Made by a program: the position numbers and the translations under genes. The notes below the pieces were generated by a model. It made no database searches. It was not told where the DNA came from and saw only the letters and a program-made list of their open reading frames with translations. DNA of 64,000 nt from Serratia oryzae (GTDB lineage: Bacteria > Pseudomonadota > Gammaproteobacteria > Enterobacterales > Enterobacteriaceae). Position 1 is the first letter of the stretch. Each line of letters opens with the position of its first letter. Shown here in pieces: positions 1 to 8,532 of this stretch. Location: assembly GCF_001976145.1 (NCBI RefSeq), contig NZ_MOXD01000002.1, positions 434,001 through 498,000 of the forward strand. Reading direction: 5' to 3'.

Positions 1-223
1 TGGTGCTGGTCAGGCCCAGATCTTTCCCCATGGTCAGGCCGGCAAAGCCAATATTGATGCGGTCGAGATAAGAGAACACAAACAGAATAAATAAAAACAC
101 CAACAGCCGACGAAACAGCTTATTGATCACGGCCTGCTGGCGGGCATTGAGTTTGATGCTGTCTGTCGCTGAACAACCTGGTGGGGTATGCTGGATAGGT
201 TCAGCAATAGGGCTACCGTTCAT
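1..223 (-). CDS. MFS transporter, anion:cation symporter type (5' end only)
   Basis: This is the first 74 codons of a membrane transporter that runs off the left edge. Translation on the minus strand from the ATG at 221-223 gives a polar N-terminus of about 37 residues. A hydrophobic first helix (LLVFLFILFVFSYLD) follows, then the stretch YLDRINIGFAGLTMGKDLGL. The helix-1/loop signature YxDRxNIGFA is typical of the anion:cation symporter branch of the major facilitator superfamily, which takes up organic acids such as aromatic acids, hexuronates or tartrate. The substrate cannot be read from this part. The gene is divergent from the MarR gene at 861, with an ERIC and a perfect palindrome between them, so control by that regulator is possible. 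Confidence 0.8.
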   Translation of the reverse strand, partial: MNGSPIAEPIQHTPPGCSATDSIKLNARQQAVINKLFRRLLVFLFILFVFSYLDRINIGFAGLTMGKDLGLTST

Positions 224-244
224 AATGACTCCGCATATAACGTT

Positions 245-513
245 TATACCCGTCATACTTCAAGTTGCATGTGCGTTGGCTTTGTTACTCGGCCCATACC
301 GGGCCTCGCCCCTTCGGGGCCGCTGCAAGCAGCGTTCAAATCTGCCAAGCAGATTTGTCGCTCACCCCAGTCACTTACTAATGTAAGCTCCTGGGGATTA
401 TGAGCCTCAAAGAGGCTCACCCTGTGGGCCAGCGCAAGCGCTGTTCAAATCGGTCAAAGACCGATTTGTCACTGTGTCGCCGCCTTCCTGCAACTCGAAT
501 TATTTAGGGTATG
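245..513. repeat. ERIC element with extra hairpin-rich insertions
   Basis: Left end TATACCCGTCATACTTCAAG and right end AACTCGAATTATTTAGGGTA match the ERIC termini. The conserved ERIC core lies at about 361-399 (CACCCCAGTCACTTACT, then ATGTAAGCTCCTGGGGAT). At about 269 bp it is roughly twice the usual 127 bp. The excess sits in two blocks, about 283-360 and 400-478. Each contains a pair of short perfect hairpins (321-334 with 337-357; 431-442 with 446-468). ERICs are non-coding miniature elements that can fold as RNA when transcribed. This copy lies between the divergent MFS and MarR genes. Confidence 0.88.
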
Positions 514-700
514 TAGGTATTGAAAAACCAGGGCAGGCATATGAGTTAATGAGGTAATGCCATAATAATAAAAACAAAAATAATCGTTATTGTCAGTGCT
601 TGCCGCTGGCCGTCTGTGGATCGCTCTTGCAAGGATCAGCGCTGGAGCTTGGCTCACTTATAGGAAGGAATGGTTTCGGCAAGCAACAAGTTTTTCATAA

Positions 701-740
701 TTGATACAAAAATGTTAACTGTGTTTAATTTTTGTATCAA
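701..740. promoter_or_regulatory. Perfect 13-bp inverted repeat, candidate MarR operator
   Basis: TTGATACAAAAAT at 701-713 and its exact complement ATTTTTGTATCAA at 728-740 flank a 14-bp spacer. The repeat lies 120 bp upstream of the MarR gene and in the intergenic region shared with the divergent MFS gene. MarR dimers bind such palindromes. The assignment to this regulator is inference from position. Confidence 0.55.
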
Positions 741-860
741 TTTTGTGCGATGTTCGGCCACGCAGGGGCATAACAGAGAGCAATGCCACGTGGGTAATGC
801 TATAGACGCTTAACATAAGCGGTTATAATCGTTGCGCAACCACTTCCCTCAGTAAGGAAA

Positions 861-1331
861 ATGATGAGCAAAACGCCTGATAGTCTGCCGCATGAGGATC
901 CCGTTTTTCAGCGTGAAGAATTCCCTTTTTATTGGATCGTCAATGTCTATGCGCGTTATACCCAAATCATGGAGGTCACCCTCAAGAAGGTTCAGCTGGA
1001 TGTTTCCCGCTTTCGGGTCCTGGCGATCACCCACCAATATCACACGGCCAGCATTTCGCAGATTTCTGAATATGCGCTGGCAAAAATGCCCACGGTCACC
1101 AAGATTGTCGGGCGTTTGCGCGAGGATGGTTTGGTCACTACGCTCAGCAGCGAACGGGATGCGCGCGTTACCGAAGTGACACTGACCCCAGCCGGAAAGG
1201 CCAAAGTGGAAGAGGCGCTGCACCTGACGCAGAAGGTGTTTCAAAAGGCGTTCAAGGGCATGACGGCGGCGCAGATAGAGAAAATGAATCTGTCTCTAGG
1301 TTGCGTTTTGCATAATCTCAACGAGCTGTAG
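861..1331 (+). CDS. MarR family transcriptional regulator
   Basis: A 156-residue protein of normal MarR length. The winged helix-turn-helix covers roughly residues 50-110: a recognition-helix region around ISEYALAKMPTVTKIVGRL and a wing containing SSERDARVTEVTLTPAGK, the D-x-R pattern conserved in MarR wings. N- and C-terminal helices would form the dimer interface. MarR proteins usually repress a neighbouring transport or catabolic operon and release DNA on binding a small phenolic or carboxylic ligand. Two ATGs are adjacent (861 and 864); the AGTAAGGA tract at 851-858 serves either. A terminator follows at 1412. The likely target is the divergent MFS gene, possibly also the amidase locus downstream. 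The ligand is unknown. Confidence 0.85.
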   Translation: MMSKTPDSLPHEDPVFQREEFPFYWIVNVYARYTQIMEVTLKKVQLDVSRFRVLAITHQYHTASISQISEYALAKMPTVTKIVGRLREDGLVTTLSSERDARVTEVTLTPAGKAKVEEALHLTQKVFQKAFKGMTAAQIEKMNLSLGCVLHNLNEL

Positions 1332-1411
1332 TCGTAGGCCGAATTCGTGATTGCAAAATTGTGATCTGCATAAAAATACGGCTTTTAACTTACTGTAAAT
1401 AAAACATTTTT

Positions 1412-1447
1412 AAAAAGGCCATTGGGGTTTTCTCTGATGGCCTTTTT
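1412..1447 (+). terminator. Rho-independent terminator after the MarR gene
   Basis: AAAAAGGCCAT pairs with ATGGCCTTTTT around a 14-base loop, and the 3' arm ends in a run of T. It lies about 80 bp past the MarR stop codon. The remaining sequence to 1770 is AT-rich and has no gene I can support. Confidence 0.8.
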
Positions 1448-1770
1448 CTATCAACACTTCCCTCTTTCTGTAGCTTATTCAAGGTGATAAGTCATTAACC
1501 ATTTAACTTTTAATGTTATATGGATTGTTAATTATTTGTGATTTTTATGTGAAATATTACTTGAATATTCATCTAATTCAGCCATGATGATTCCATCGTC
1601 AATTAGATCAAAAAACAAACACTAGGGTCAGGTTGCTGAAAAAGGGCACTCGCTAAGGCAGCGCGCAGGCAGCATGCTTCTGCACAGACCAAGGGGTAAG
1701 CACAGGTTGTTATCAGCCTCGGATTACTATTCTTAAAACAGATACATTGTTTATCATCAAGGTTGAAATA

Positions 1771-2313
1771 ATGAACCATTTATGTGAGAGCAATGCCTAC
1801 ATTGAGAGATTTACCCTAGGGCAAGGCGACCTGCGCTTTGCGGTGAAAGATACGCTCGACGTCGCAGGCTATGCAACGCAAGCGGGATGCCGTGCCCTGG
1901 CGTTAGCCCCTCCGGCGCTGCGCCATGCGCAGATTGTGGATACCCTGTTGAATCAACGCTGTATTCTGACGGGTAAGACCACGCTGCATGAACTGGCGTT
2001 TGGCGTCACCGGGATTAACCCCTGGAGCGGCACCCCGTTGAACCCTCAGTATCCACAGCTGATCCCCGGCGGTTCTTCCAGCGGTTCGGCGGCGGCGGTG
2101 GCGGCAGGCGAGGTTGACTTTGCCATCGGCACCGATACCGGTGCGCCAGTGCTGGGTTCGGCGGTAGCTAATTTTGACTGTGAGATTAATGAGTTCCATG
2201 AGGTCGGCAGCCACACGGTCTTTTATTGCCGAGTGCAGGAAGTGCGGGTCGGTGAATGTCCACGCGGATTGGTGTATTTCAACCGCCGCTATTATGATTT
2301 GGCGGAGGAATAA
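1771..2313 (+). pseudogene. Amidase/flavin-reductase chimera, likely deletion scar
   Basis: Residues 1-124 are the N-terminal quarter of an amidase-signature hydrolase: the catalytic lysine in AVKD (residue 26), the serine-rich GGSSSGSA (100-107) and DFAIGTDTG (116-124). A normal amidase continues GTDTGGS and runs to about 400-480 residues. Here the frame switches after about residue 124 (nt 2140-2150) to GAPVLGSAVANFDCEINEF and ends GLVYFNRRYYDL. That is the C-terminal third of a short-chain flavin reductase (HpaC/RutF type: GAPVL...GLIYFKRRF in HpaC). The amidase lacks its catalytic core and the reductase its FMN-binding N-terminus, so neither activity is expected. The ATG at 1771 has an AAGG 8 bp upstream. 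The likely history is a deletion inside an operon that carried both genes; the frame happens to be intact, so a chimeric protein may still be made. Confidence 0.75.
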
Positions 2314-2352
2314 AATACATGATCTAATTTCTGCGGGATAAGCGAGGCAAGG

Positions 2353-3255
2353 ATGACATTGCGCGATCGGCTGTTGGCGTTACTGGTAGTGATTATCTGG
2401 GGAATGAATTTTGTCATAATCAAATACGGCTTGCAGGGAATGCCACCGTTTTTGTTGGCTGGCCTGCGATTCTTGCTGGTGGCATTTCCTGCCATATTCT
2501 TTATTCCCCGGCCCAAGCTGCCGTGGCGATGGTTGGCGTTATACGGCCTGACCATGAGCTTTGGGCAATTTGCCTTTCTTTTTTGCGCCATCAAGGTGGG
2601 GATGCCAGCTGGGTTGGCGTCGCTGGTCCTGCAAGCACAGGTTTTCTTCACCTTGTTGTTGGGGATGTTAGTCTTTGCCGAGCGGTTGCGTATCCACCAT
2701 GCGATCGGAATTGTAGTGGCTACCCTGGGGATGCTGTTGCTGGCACAGGCCAGCCTGCGTAATCAGGGGGCGGCGGTGCCGATCGCAGGGCTGTTGCTGA
2801 CGCTGGGTGCGGCATTTTCGTGGGCAATAGGTAACCTCACTAACAAGAAAATCATGGCGATCTTTCCGCAACAGGGAATTTTGCCGCTGGTGGTGTGGAG
2901 TGCGCTGATTCCGATCGTCCCGTTCTTGGTTTGCAGCGGGCTATTTGACGATCGTCAGCGGGTGCTTGATAGCCTGCTGCATCTGCAGATGAGCAGCGTA
3001 GTGGTGATTGTCTATCTGTCATTCGCTGCCACCCTGTTGGGTTATTCTATTTGGGGCAACCTATTGGCACGTTACGAAACCTGGCGTGTGGCACCGTTGG
3101 CGCTGCTAGTACCTTTGGTGGGGTTGGCAAGCGCATGGTTGCTGATGGGAGAGGCTTTATCTTCCTTGCAAATCGGCGGTGCATTGCTGGTGCTGGCGGG
3201 AATGGCTGTGAACACCTTCGGCCTGCCGCGCTGGGGAATCGCCGCCAGAAAATAA
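2353..3255 (+). CDS. eamA: EamA, O-acetylserine/cysteine-type exporter
   Basis: An inner-membrane drug/metabolite transporter of 300 residues with ten predicted helices in two EamA repeats. It is close to E. coli EamA (YdeD) over its whole length, with shared stretches such as LALLVVIIWGMNFVIIKYGL, QFAFLFCAI, GMPAGLASLVLQAQ and LARYETWRVAPL. In E. coli the protein exports cysteine-pathway metabolites (O-acetylserine, cysteine). The gene starts 39 bp after the amidase chimera and is followed by a LysE-type exporter, so two amino-acid exporters lie in tandem. The TTG/ATG region around 2353 is preceded by GCAAGGATG, which supports the start at 2353. Confidence 0.9.
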   Translation: MTLRDRLLALLVVIIWGMNFVIIKYGLQGMPPFLLAGLRFLLVAFPAIFFIPRPKLPWRWLALYGLTMSFGQFAFLFCAIKVGMPAGLASLVLQAQVFFTLLLGMLVFAERLRIHHAIGIVVATLGMLLLAQASLRNQGAAVPIAGLLLTLGAAFSWAIGNLTNKKIMAIFPQQGILPLVVWSALIPIVPFLVCSGLFDDRQRVLDSLLHLQMSSVVVIVYLSFAATLLGYSIWGNLLARYETWRVAPLALLVPLVGLASAWLLMGEALSSLQIGGALLVLAGMAVNTFGLPRWGIAARK

Positions 3256-3338
3256 TCGGCGGCAGGGCAATTTCGTTCAATACTCTCTCACCGCGAAGCG
3301 GCACGCTGGCACCTGTGGATTTTTTACAGGTGCTGAAT

Positions 3339-3932
3339 ATGACGCTTTATCTTTCTATGGCCGCCTTTGCTCTGGCGTCTTCCATTACCCCTGGCCCGGT
3401 GAACATTGTGGCGTTGAGCAGCGGGGCGCAGTTTGGTTTTAACGCCAGCCTGCGCCACGTGACCGGGGCGACGTTGGGCTTCACGTTGCTGCTGGTGTTG
3501 ATCGGCCTCGGTTTGCATGAGCTATTGGCGCTGTGGCCGGGGCTGACGCAGGCGATCCTTTGGGCTGGCGTAGGTTTTCTGCTGTATATGGCCTATCAGC
3601 TTGCGGCTGACGACGGGCAATTGGGGCAGGGCGAGAGGCAAAAAGAACCCTCATACTGGTACGGCGCTTGGTTGCAATGGCTGAACCCGAAGGCCTGGCT
3701 GGCTTCGATGGCCAGCATGGGCGCGTTTGTCGGAGACGGTGAGATGCAGTTGCTGTGGCAGTTTGCGGCGATCTACTTCGTCATCTGCTACGTTTCGGTA
3801 GCCTGCTGGGCCTATGCCGGTGCGATGCTCCGTGGCCTGTTGCAGAGTGCGCGCAATGTGCAGCGTTTCAACCGTTTCATGGCGCTGTTATTAGCAGCCA
3901 GCGCCTGCTATTTAGTGGTTGAAGGGGTCTGA
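3339..3932 (+). CDS. LysE family translocator
   Basis: A 197-residue inner-membrane protein with about six helices. The start ITPGPVNIVALSSG (residues 16-29) is the hallmark TPGP-N motif of LysE/RhtB exporters, and LQWLNPKAWL near residue 110 matches the family's conserved NPK motif. LysE proteins export basic or other amino acids and related metabolites. I chose the ATG at 3339 because translation from it gives the family's normal N-terminus; the open frame continues upstream with no family similarity. The 3' end overlaps the convergent AraC gene by 25 bp. The substrate is unknown. Confidence 0.83.
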   Translation: MTLYLSMAAFALASSITPGPVNIVALSSGAQFGFNASLRHVTGATLGFTLLLVLIGLGLHELLALWPGLTQAILWAGVGFLLYMAYQLAADDGQLGQGERQKEPSYWYGAWLQWLNPKAWLASMASMGAFVGDGEMQLLWQFAAIYFVICYVSVACWAYAGAMLRGLLQSARNVQRFNRFMALLLAASACYLVVEGV

Positions 3933-4732
3933 TATTGGCCGGGCGTCGCCGCCAGCAGCTGTTTAAAGGTGCGCTGAAAGTGCGCCTGATCGGCGAAGCC
4001 ACTCTCGCTGGCGGCGGCGGCGATCGGGAAGCCGCGTTTCAGCAGCCGGTGGCCGTATTGAATGCGCTGGTTGACCAAATAGGCGTGCGGCGTCATGCCA
4101 TAACGCTTCTTGAACGCGCGGATCAGGTAAGAAGGTGATAAGCCCGAGGCCTGACAGATCGCCTCCAGCGTCAGCGATTGCGTGCAATGGCGGCGGATAA
4201 AGGCGGCGGCCGTTGCCAACTTGGGGTTGATATCGATGGGCTGGGTGGGCGTTGTTCCCAGGCGTAACGGCAGTTCGCTGAAGTAATCCACGAGCGCGAT
4301 CTGTTTTTCCAAATGGCTGCACAACGGATCGAGCAACAGGGCATAGAGGCGGTTCAGGCCAGCGAATAAGATCGGGTCATGGCTGAGGCAGGCCGTAAAT
4401 GGGGTAAAGCCCTGTTGATCGTGCGTAGGCTCCTGTTGTAAACGGGCTAGCCAACCGGTGTCGATATAAAACATGATATAGGCCCAGGGCCGATCGCCAA
4501 TCGGGTTACAGCCATGCGCCTGCTGTGGGTTGATGATCACCACATCACCGGCTTTTACTTCCAGGCGCTGTTCGCCATGGATATAACTACTGGTGCCTGC
4601 AGTAATGGCCCCGATAGAGAAAAACTCGTGGCTATGCAGTGAATAACAGAGCTTGCGGCCATCGGCGATGGCGCGTGCTTCAACAAACGGCAGGCGTTCG
4701 TCGCGCCAGAACTGCGGAGAGTCATCGGCCAT
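3908..4732 (-). CDS. AraC family transcriptional regulator with N-terminal cupin
   Basis: About 274 residues. The N-terminal half is a cupin-like sensor (LHSHEFFSIGAI, then GDVVIINPQQAHGCNP). The C-terminal ~100 residues hold two helix-turn-helix motifs: LTLEAICQASGLSPSYLIRA, and a second ending in GFADQAHFQRTFKQ, followed by TPGQY, the usual AraC C-terminal motif. The ATG at 4730-4732 is chosen because AAGGGA lies just upstream; an in-frame ATG 33 bp earlier lacks a ribosome site. The gene converges on the LysE exporter and overlaps its last 25 bp. AraC-cupin regulators often control a neighbouring exporter, so the LysE gene is a plausible target, by inference only. Confidence 0.85.
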   Translation of the reverse strand: MADDSPQFWRDERLPFVEARAIADGRKLCYSLHSHEFFSIGAITAGTSSYIHGEQRLEVKAGDVVIINPQQAHGCNPIGDRPWAYIMFYIDTGWLARLQQEPTHDQQGFTPFTACLSHDPILFAGLNRLYALLLDPLCSHLEKQIALVDYFSELPLRLGTTPTQPIDINPKLATAAAFIRRHCTQSLTLEAICQASGLSPSYLIRAFKKRYGMTPHAYLVNQRIQYGHRLLKRGFPIAAAASESGFADQAHFQRTFKQLLAATPGQYQTPSTTK

Positions 4733-4867
4733 TCTGTGTCCCTTGGCTGCTGGAGATAGGTGCACTGTTATAGCGTAAAGTGCCGAGGCAAGGGAATGGC
4801 CGTGTTAATCTTTGAGGCGCATTCTGCAAGCCTCTTGAAATTCACTGGATATAGGGAATGTGACAAA

Positions 4868-5332
4868 ATGAAAAAATGGATTCACTGGCTGACCTTGCCG
4901 CCGGTGGTGCTGGTAGCCTGCGCTGCGGGCATGCTGGGCACGCGTTACCTCTCCGCTGAACGCTGGCAGGGGTATTTTCCTGTGCTGCTGGGGGCGGCCG
5001 TGCTGCTAGTGCTTTCTCTGGCTATTACTCTCAGCGCCTGTCTGCATTTTTTCCGTGCCGGTACCACGCTTCACCCGCAAAACACGCAGCAGGTGAACGT
5101 GCTGCTGGTTGACGGTATCTTCCGCTTCAGCCGCAATCCGCTGTATCTAGGGCAGTTACTGCTGCTGGCCGCCTGGGCTCTACTGTTGGAGGGCATCGGC
5201 GTGTGGCCGTGGTGGCTACTGTTTTTTGCCTATCTGCAAAAAGTGCAGATCCCGCGTGAGGAACGGTTTCTCAGCGCACGCTTCGGGGCTGATTATACGG
5301 CGTTCTGCCGCCGGGTTCGGCGCTGGCTGTAA
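4868..5332 (+). CDS. Isoprenylcysteine carboxyl methyltransferase-like membrane protein
   Basis: A 154-residue membrane protein with four likely helices. The C-terminal half has the ICMT/phospholipid-methyltransferase pattern: FRFSRNPLYLGQLLLLAAW, then REERFLSARFGADYTAF and a basic tail. These motifs form the S-adenosylmethionine pocket in the family. Bacterial members are uncharacterised methyltransferases that act at the membrane; no prenylated protein substrate is known for them. The ATG at 4868 is chosen because the helix starts directly after it. The upstream in-frame ATG at 4760 would add 36 residues with no family match. It is divergent from the AraC gene. Confidence 0.75.
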   Translation: MKKWIHWLTLPPVVLVACAAGMLGTRYLSAERWQGYFPVLLGAAVLLVLSLAITLSACLHFFRAGTTLHPQNTQQVNVLLVDGIFRFSRNPLYLGQLLLLAAWALLLEGIGVWPWWLLFFAYLQKVQIPREERFLSARFGADYTAFCRRVRRWL

Positions 5333-5359
5333 CCTTGCCTCTGGCACCGGCGGAGTGAG

Positions 5360-6205
5360 TTACTCTTCGTTGCGCGCCAGCAACTGGCGTTGATGTTCAT
5401 CGCTGGCTGCCTGAATTTCGTCCAAGACCGAGCCGACATCGGCGCGCTTGTTGCTTTCGGTAAACTGACCGGTCAGCACGCTTTCCGGCGTCAGGTTACC
5501 TTCCTGATACAGCGCCCAAATCTCTTTGGCGTATTTCGTGCCCAACAGTTCCGGCGCATATTGGCCGTAATACTGGGTCATGTTGTTGATATCGCGCTCG
5601 AACATGCTTTTGGCGTGGTTGTTGGCCGCCGCGTCGACCACCTGAGGCAGATCGATAATCACTGGCCCGTCTTTATCCATCAACACGTTGAATTCTGACA
5701 GATCGCCATGCACCAGGCCCGCACACAGCATGCGCACCGCATAGTTCATCATCAGTGCGTGATCGTTGAGCGCCTGTTCCGGCGTTAAGGTCACATCGCT
5801 CAGACGCGGAGCCACCAGGCCCTCGTCGTCGGTGATCAGCTCCATCAGCAGCACGCCGTCCAGACAGATATCCGGCTGCGGCACACGCACGCCTGCTTTA
5901 GCCAGCAGGTACAGGGCATCCACTTCGGTGTTCTGCCAGGCTTCCTCCTGCTGCTGACGGCCAAATTTTGAGCCTTTGCTCATGGCGCGCGCATCGCGGC
6001 TGTTGCGTACCTTGCGGCCTTCCTGATAGTGCACGGCCTGCTTGAAGTTACGCTTTTCGGCTTCTTTATACACTTTGGCGCAGCGGATCTCTTCACCGCA
6101 ACGCACGATAAACACGTCGGCTTCTTTGCCACTTTTCAAACGGCGGATGACGTCGTCGATTAAACCATCATCTACCAATGGCTGGAGTCGTTTTGGAATT
6201 TTCAT
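5360..6205 (-). CDS. RIO-type serine/threonine protein kinase
   Basis: A 281-residue cytoplasmic protein of the RIO1 kinase family. Visible elements: the flexible P-loop SGKEADVF (25-32), the ATP-binding lysine in CAKVY (K44), the catalytic loop HGDLSEFN (166-173) with D168 and N173, and IIDLPQ (183-188), whose D185 replaces DFG for metal binding. All catalytic residues are present. RIO kinases act in ribosome maturation in eukaryotes and archaea. In Gammaproteobacteria the role is not settled and has been linked to stress and surface phenotypes. The gene stands alone, convergent with the methyltransferase. Confidence 0.9.
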   Translation of the reverse strand: MKIPKRLQPLVDDGLIDDVIRRLKSGKEADVFIVRCGEEIRCAKVYKEAEKRNFKQAVHYQEGRKVRNSRDARAMSKGSKFGRQQQEEAWQNTEVDALYLLAKAGVRVPQPDICLDGVLLMELITDDEGLVAPRLSDVTLTPEQALNDHALMMNYAVRMLCAGLVHGDLSEFNVLMDKDGPVIIDLPQVVDAAANNHAKSMFERDINNMTQYYGQYAPELLGTKYAKEIWALYQEGNLTPESVLTGQFTESNKRADVGSVLDEIQAASDEHQRQLLARNEE

Positions 6206-6327
6206 GCAGCCTTGTACCCTATTTAGGCTCTGGTGTGAATGGTTTGCGTGCGTTGATACCGTAATTTAGACCAGAAAGGCAAAATTTAGTTTACCACCGG
6301 TATGCATACAGCCACACCGGCGGTGAC

Positions 6328-7818
6328 TTACAGCAATTCTGCCAGTACCCACACGCTGACGCTGCCACCGTTGACCGGAAAGGCGGCGCTGCCCTGTGCG
6401 TCGGTTATGATATCGTCCTGGCGGTTGCCTAGGAAGTCGCGCCAGGTTTTTTGCGCAAAATTTTTGCCCAAGGTAATGGTTTTACTGCTCGCTTCCCCGT
6501 TAGTCAGTACCACCACGCAGCCGGGGGCTTCGGCAGTGCCACTGCGGCTGAAGGCGATGCAGTTTCTGTCGTCAAAATAATCGGTTTGCACGCCGTTGGC
6601 GAAGCGCTGGCGCGCCTGTATCAGCTTCTCCAATTCAGCGATCACGGGGATCTTGATGTGATAATCGCCGCCGTCTTTACCCTTATCGCTATAGCTGGCC
6701 CCATATAAATCAGGGTAAAACACGCAGGGAACGCCCTGTTCACGCAGCAGGATCAGCGCATAGGCCAGCGGTTTGAACCAGGATTCGACCGGTGCTTCCA
6801 GCGCCTGCAACGGCTGAGTATCATGATTGGCGACCATGGTCACCGCATGGGCCGGATCGGCGGCGATCAGCGTATCGGTGAAAATCTGCCTCATGTCGAA
6901 TTGATCGCTTTGCTTTGAGGCCTGGTGGAATTTCAGGTGCAGCACCGCGTCGAACAGCATGACTTTACCCTCTATCAGCTGCAAATACTGTTGCAGTGCC
7001 GCCAGATCGTGCGACCAATATTCTGCCACGATCAGCAGATCGTGCTGTGCCACGCTGCGCACATGGTCGACCCACTCTTTAAAGAACCAGGCTGGGATAT
7101 GTTTGGCGGCGTCCAGGCGGAAGCCGTCACAGGGCAGGGTTGCCATCAGCCAGCGCGCCCAGTATTTCAGTTCTTCAACGACGGCGGGGTTGCGCAGCTC
7201 GACGTTGGCGCCCATCAGGTAATCAAAATTGCCTTTCTCGTCATCAACCTGATCGTTCCAGCCGCTATCACCGTAGTCGTTGGCGATCTTGAAGATGCCT
7301 GTCTCTTGCGGTTCTTCGATGTAATCGATGCCGCTGAAGCACTTGTAATCCCAGATAAACTGGGAATAGGCCCCTCCTCGCCCAGGGAAGGTGAAGCGGG
7401 TATAGGCCAGAGCATCAATGCCTTGATCGGCGATAGCGTTGCGGTTATCGGCATCCGCTTTATAGACATGCACCCGCTCTTTTTCATCGGCGCCGATTTT
7501 GTGGTTGAACACAACGTCGTGAATCACCCGTATGCCGTGGTCACGCAGTTGGGCGGTGGCCTGCAACAGCGCTTCTTTATCACCGTATTTGGTAGCGCGG
7601 GTGCCTTTCTGATCAAATTCACCCAAGTCGAACAGATCGTAGCTGTCGTAGCCCACCGAGTAACCACCGGCAGCGCCTTTATAAGCCGGTGGCAACCAGA
7701 GATCCGTGATCCCCAACTCGGCCAGTGCGGGTGCCCGCTCGGCGGCCTCTGGCCACAATTTGCCATCGCCAGGGTAATACCAATGGAAGAATTGCAACAG
7801 CGTAGTTTTTTTCGTCAT
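6328..7818 (-). CDS. amyA: Cytoplasmic alpha-amylase
   Basis: A 496-residue glycoside hydrolase family 13 enzyme, the same length class as E. coli AmyA (495). It hydrolyses internal alpha-1,4 bonds of maltodextrins or glycogen fragments. Conserved regions are present: DVVFNH (101-106), GFRLDAAKH with nucleophile D236, VAEYW with acid/base E266, and NHDTQ with D333. There is no signal peptide (it starts [20 protein letters not shown]), so it acts in the cytoplasm. It stands alone between the RIO kinase and a secreted orphan. Confidence 0.94.
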   Translation of the reverse strand: MTKKTTLLQFFHWYYPGDGKLWPEAAERAPALAELGITDLWLPPAYKGAAGGYSVGYDSYDLFDLGEFDQKGTRATKYGDKEALLQATAQLRDHGIRVIHDVVFNHKIGADEKERVHVYKADADNRNAIADQGIDALAYTRFTFPGRGGAYSQFIWDYKCFSGIDYIEEPQETGIFKIANDYGDSGWNDQVDDEKGNFDYLMGANVELRNPAVVEELKYWARWLMATLPCDGFRLDAAKHIPAWFFKEWVDHVRSVAQHDLLIVAEYWSHDLAALQQYLQLIEGKVMLFDAVLHLKFHQASKQSDQFDMRQIFTDTLIAADPAHAVTMVANHDTQPLQALEAPVESWFKPLAYALILLREQGVPCVFYPDLYGASYSDKGKDGGDYHIKIPVIAELEKLIQARQRFANGVQTDYFDDRNCIAFSRSGTAEAPGCVVVLTNGEASSKTITLGKNFAQKTWRDFLGNRQDDIITDAQGSAAFPVNGGSVSVWVLAELL

Positions 7819-7947
7819 GAGCCAGCATCCCAGTTAGCCGGAAAATAAAGTAAGCACAGCCTAGCATGGGCTACTTTGGGCAAAAGGGAAACAAGCAGGT
7901 GGTGACCGCAGCGCTGCCAGATCGGCGAGTTAGCCTGCTTAATCACG

Positions 7948-8532
7948 TTATTGCGGAGAAAAACATTTCTTCACGAGGTAATTCAGAATTTTATTCTCAT
8001 TATCAAGCATGCTATTCGGGATGCTTTTTAAAAGCTTCTCTTTTGCATCGATTGTTATAAAGAGTAGAGAGGTATCCGAAAAGAAAGATGGCTTGCTTAA
8101 ATAAATTGAAACCCCGTTGTTGTACAGCTCCATGTATTTACTACCGAGAGGTGATTGTTTCTTGGTGATTATAGAGTATTTTTTACCTAAGCTTGGGGCG
8201 AGAATACCAAAGTAATCACTTTTAAACTGCAGTTGTAACGCGATTAAATGCTTATTCTGGTCAAACAAGACAAAAACATCTTCGAGATCTTCAAACACAA
8301 TGTCTCTTCGCACATCTTTGTGGCTGTTAGGTTTTTCCTGATAGATATTACCTTTTAGCTCATTATTAAAACTGATTTTGACGGCATTAGGGTGCGTTGC
8401 CTTAAATGAGTCCTCCGTTGTCTGGCCAAACTTTACCGTCAATGTGCCCGTGCTGGCAGCATTTAAATGGCCACAAGCAAAGCAGCTGAAGAAGAGGGGT
8501 AAAAAGGAACTTAACGTCAACCTAGCATTCAT
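7948..8532 (-). CDS. Secreted protein of unknown function
   Basis: A 194-residue protein. The N-terminus MNARLTLSSFLPLFFSCFACG reads as a Sec signal peptide, with likely cleavage after about residue 26 (LNAAS). The mature part is hydrophilic, has an ISFNNELKGNIY stretch and a C-terminal YLVKKCFSP, and shows no motif I recognise. Base composition is clearly more AT-rich than the flanking amylase and SLC13 genes, with many AAA/TTT codons. This suggests later acquisition or relaxed constraint. It has no operon partner. It may be periplasmic or outer-membrane associated; no function is proposed. Confidence 0.65.
   Translation of the reverse strand: MNARLTLSSFLPLFFSCFACGHLNAASTGTLTVKFGQTTEDSFKATHPNAVKISFNNELKGNIYQEKPNSHKDVRRDIVFEDLEDVFVLFDQNKHLIALQLQFKSDYFGILAPSLGKKYSIITKKQSPLGSKYMELYNNGVSIYLSKPSFFSDTSLLFITIDAKEKLLKSIPNSMLDNENKILNYLVKKCFSPQ

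Noticed and set aside
3051-3338. Upstream extension of the LysE open frame
   Set aside because: It overlaps the end of eamA in a different frame and carries no LysE similarity. The family's start is at 3339.
4138-4145. Attachment site or phage remnant around the AraC gene
   Set aside because: No repeats flank the gene and its composition matches the neighbours.
6925-7848. A 307-codon open frame on the plus strand
   Set aside because: It is the antisense of amyA, which has all the catalytic motifs of its family.
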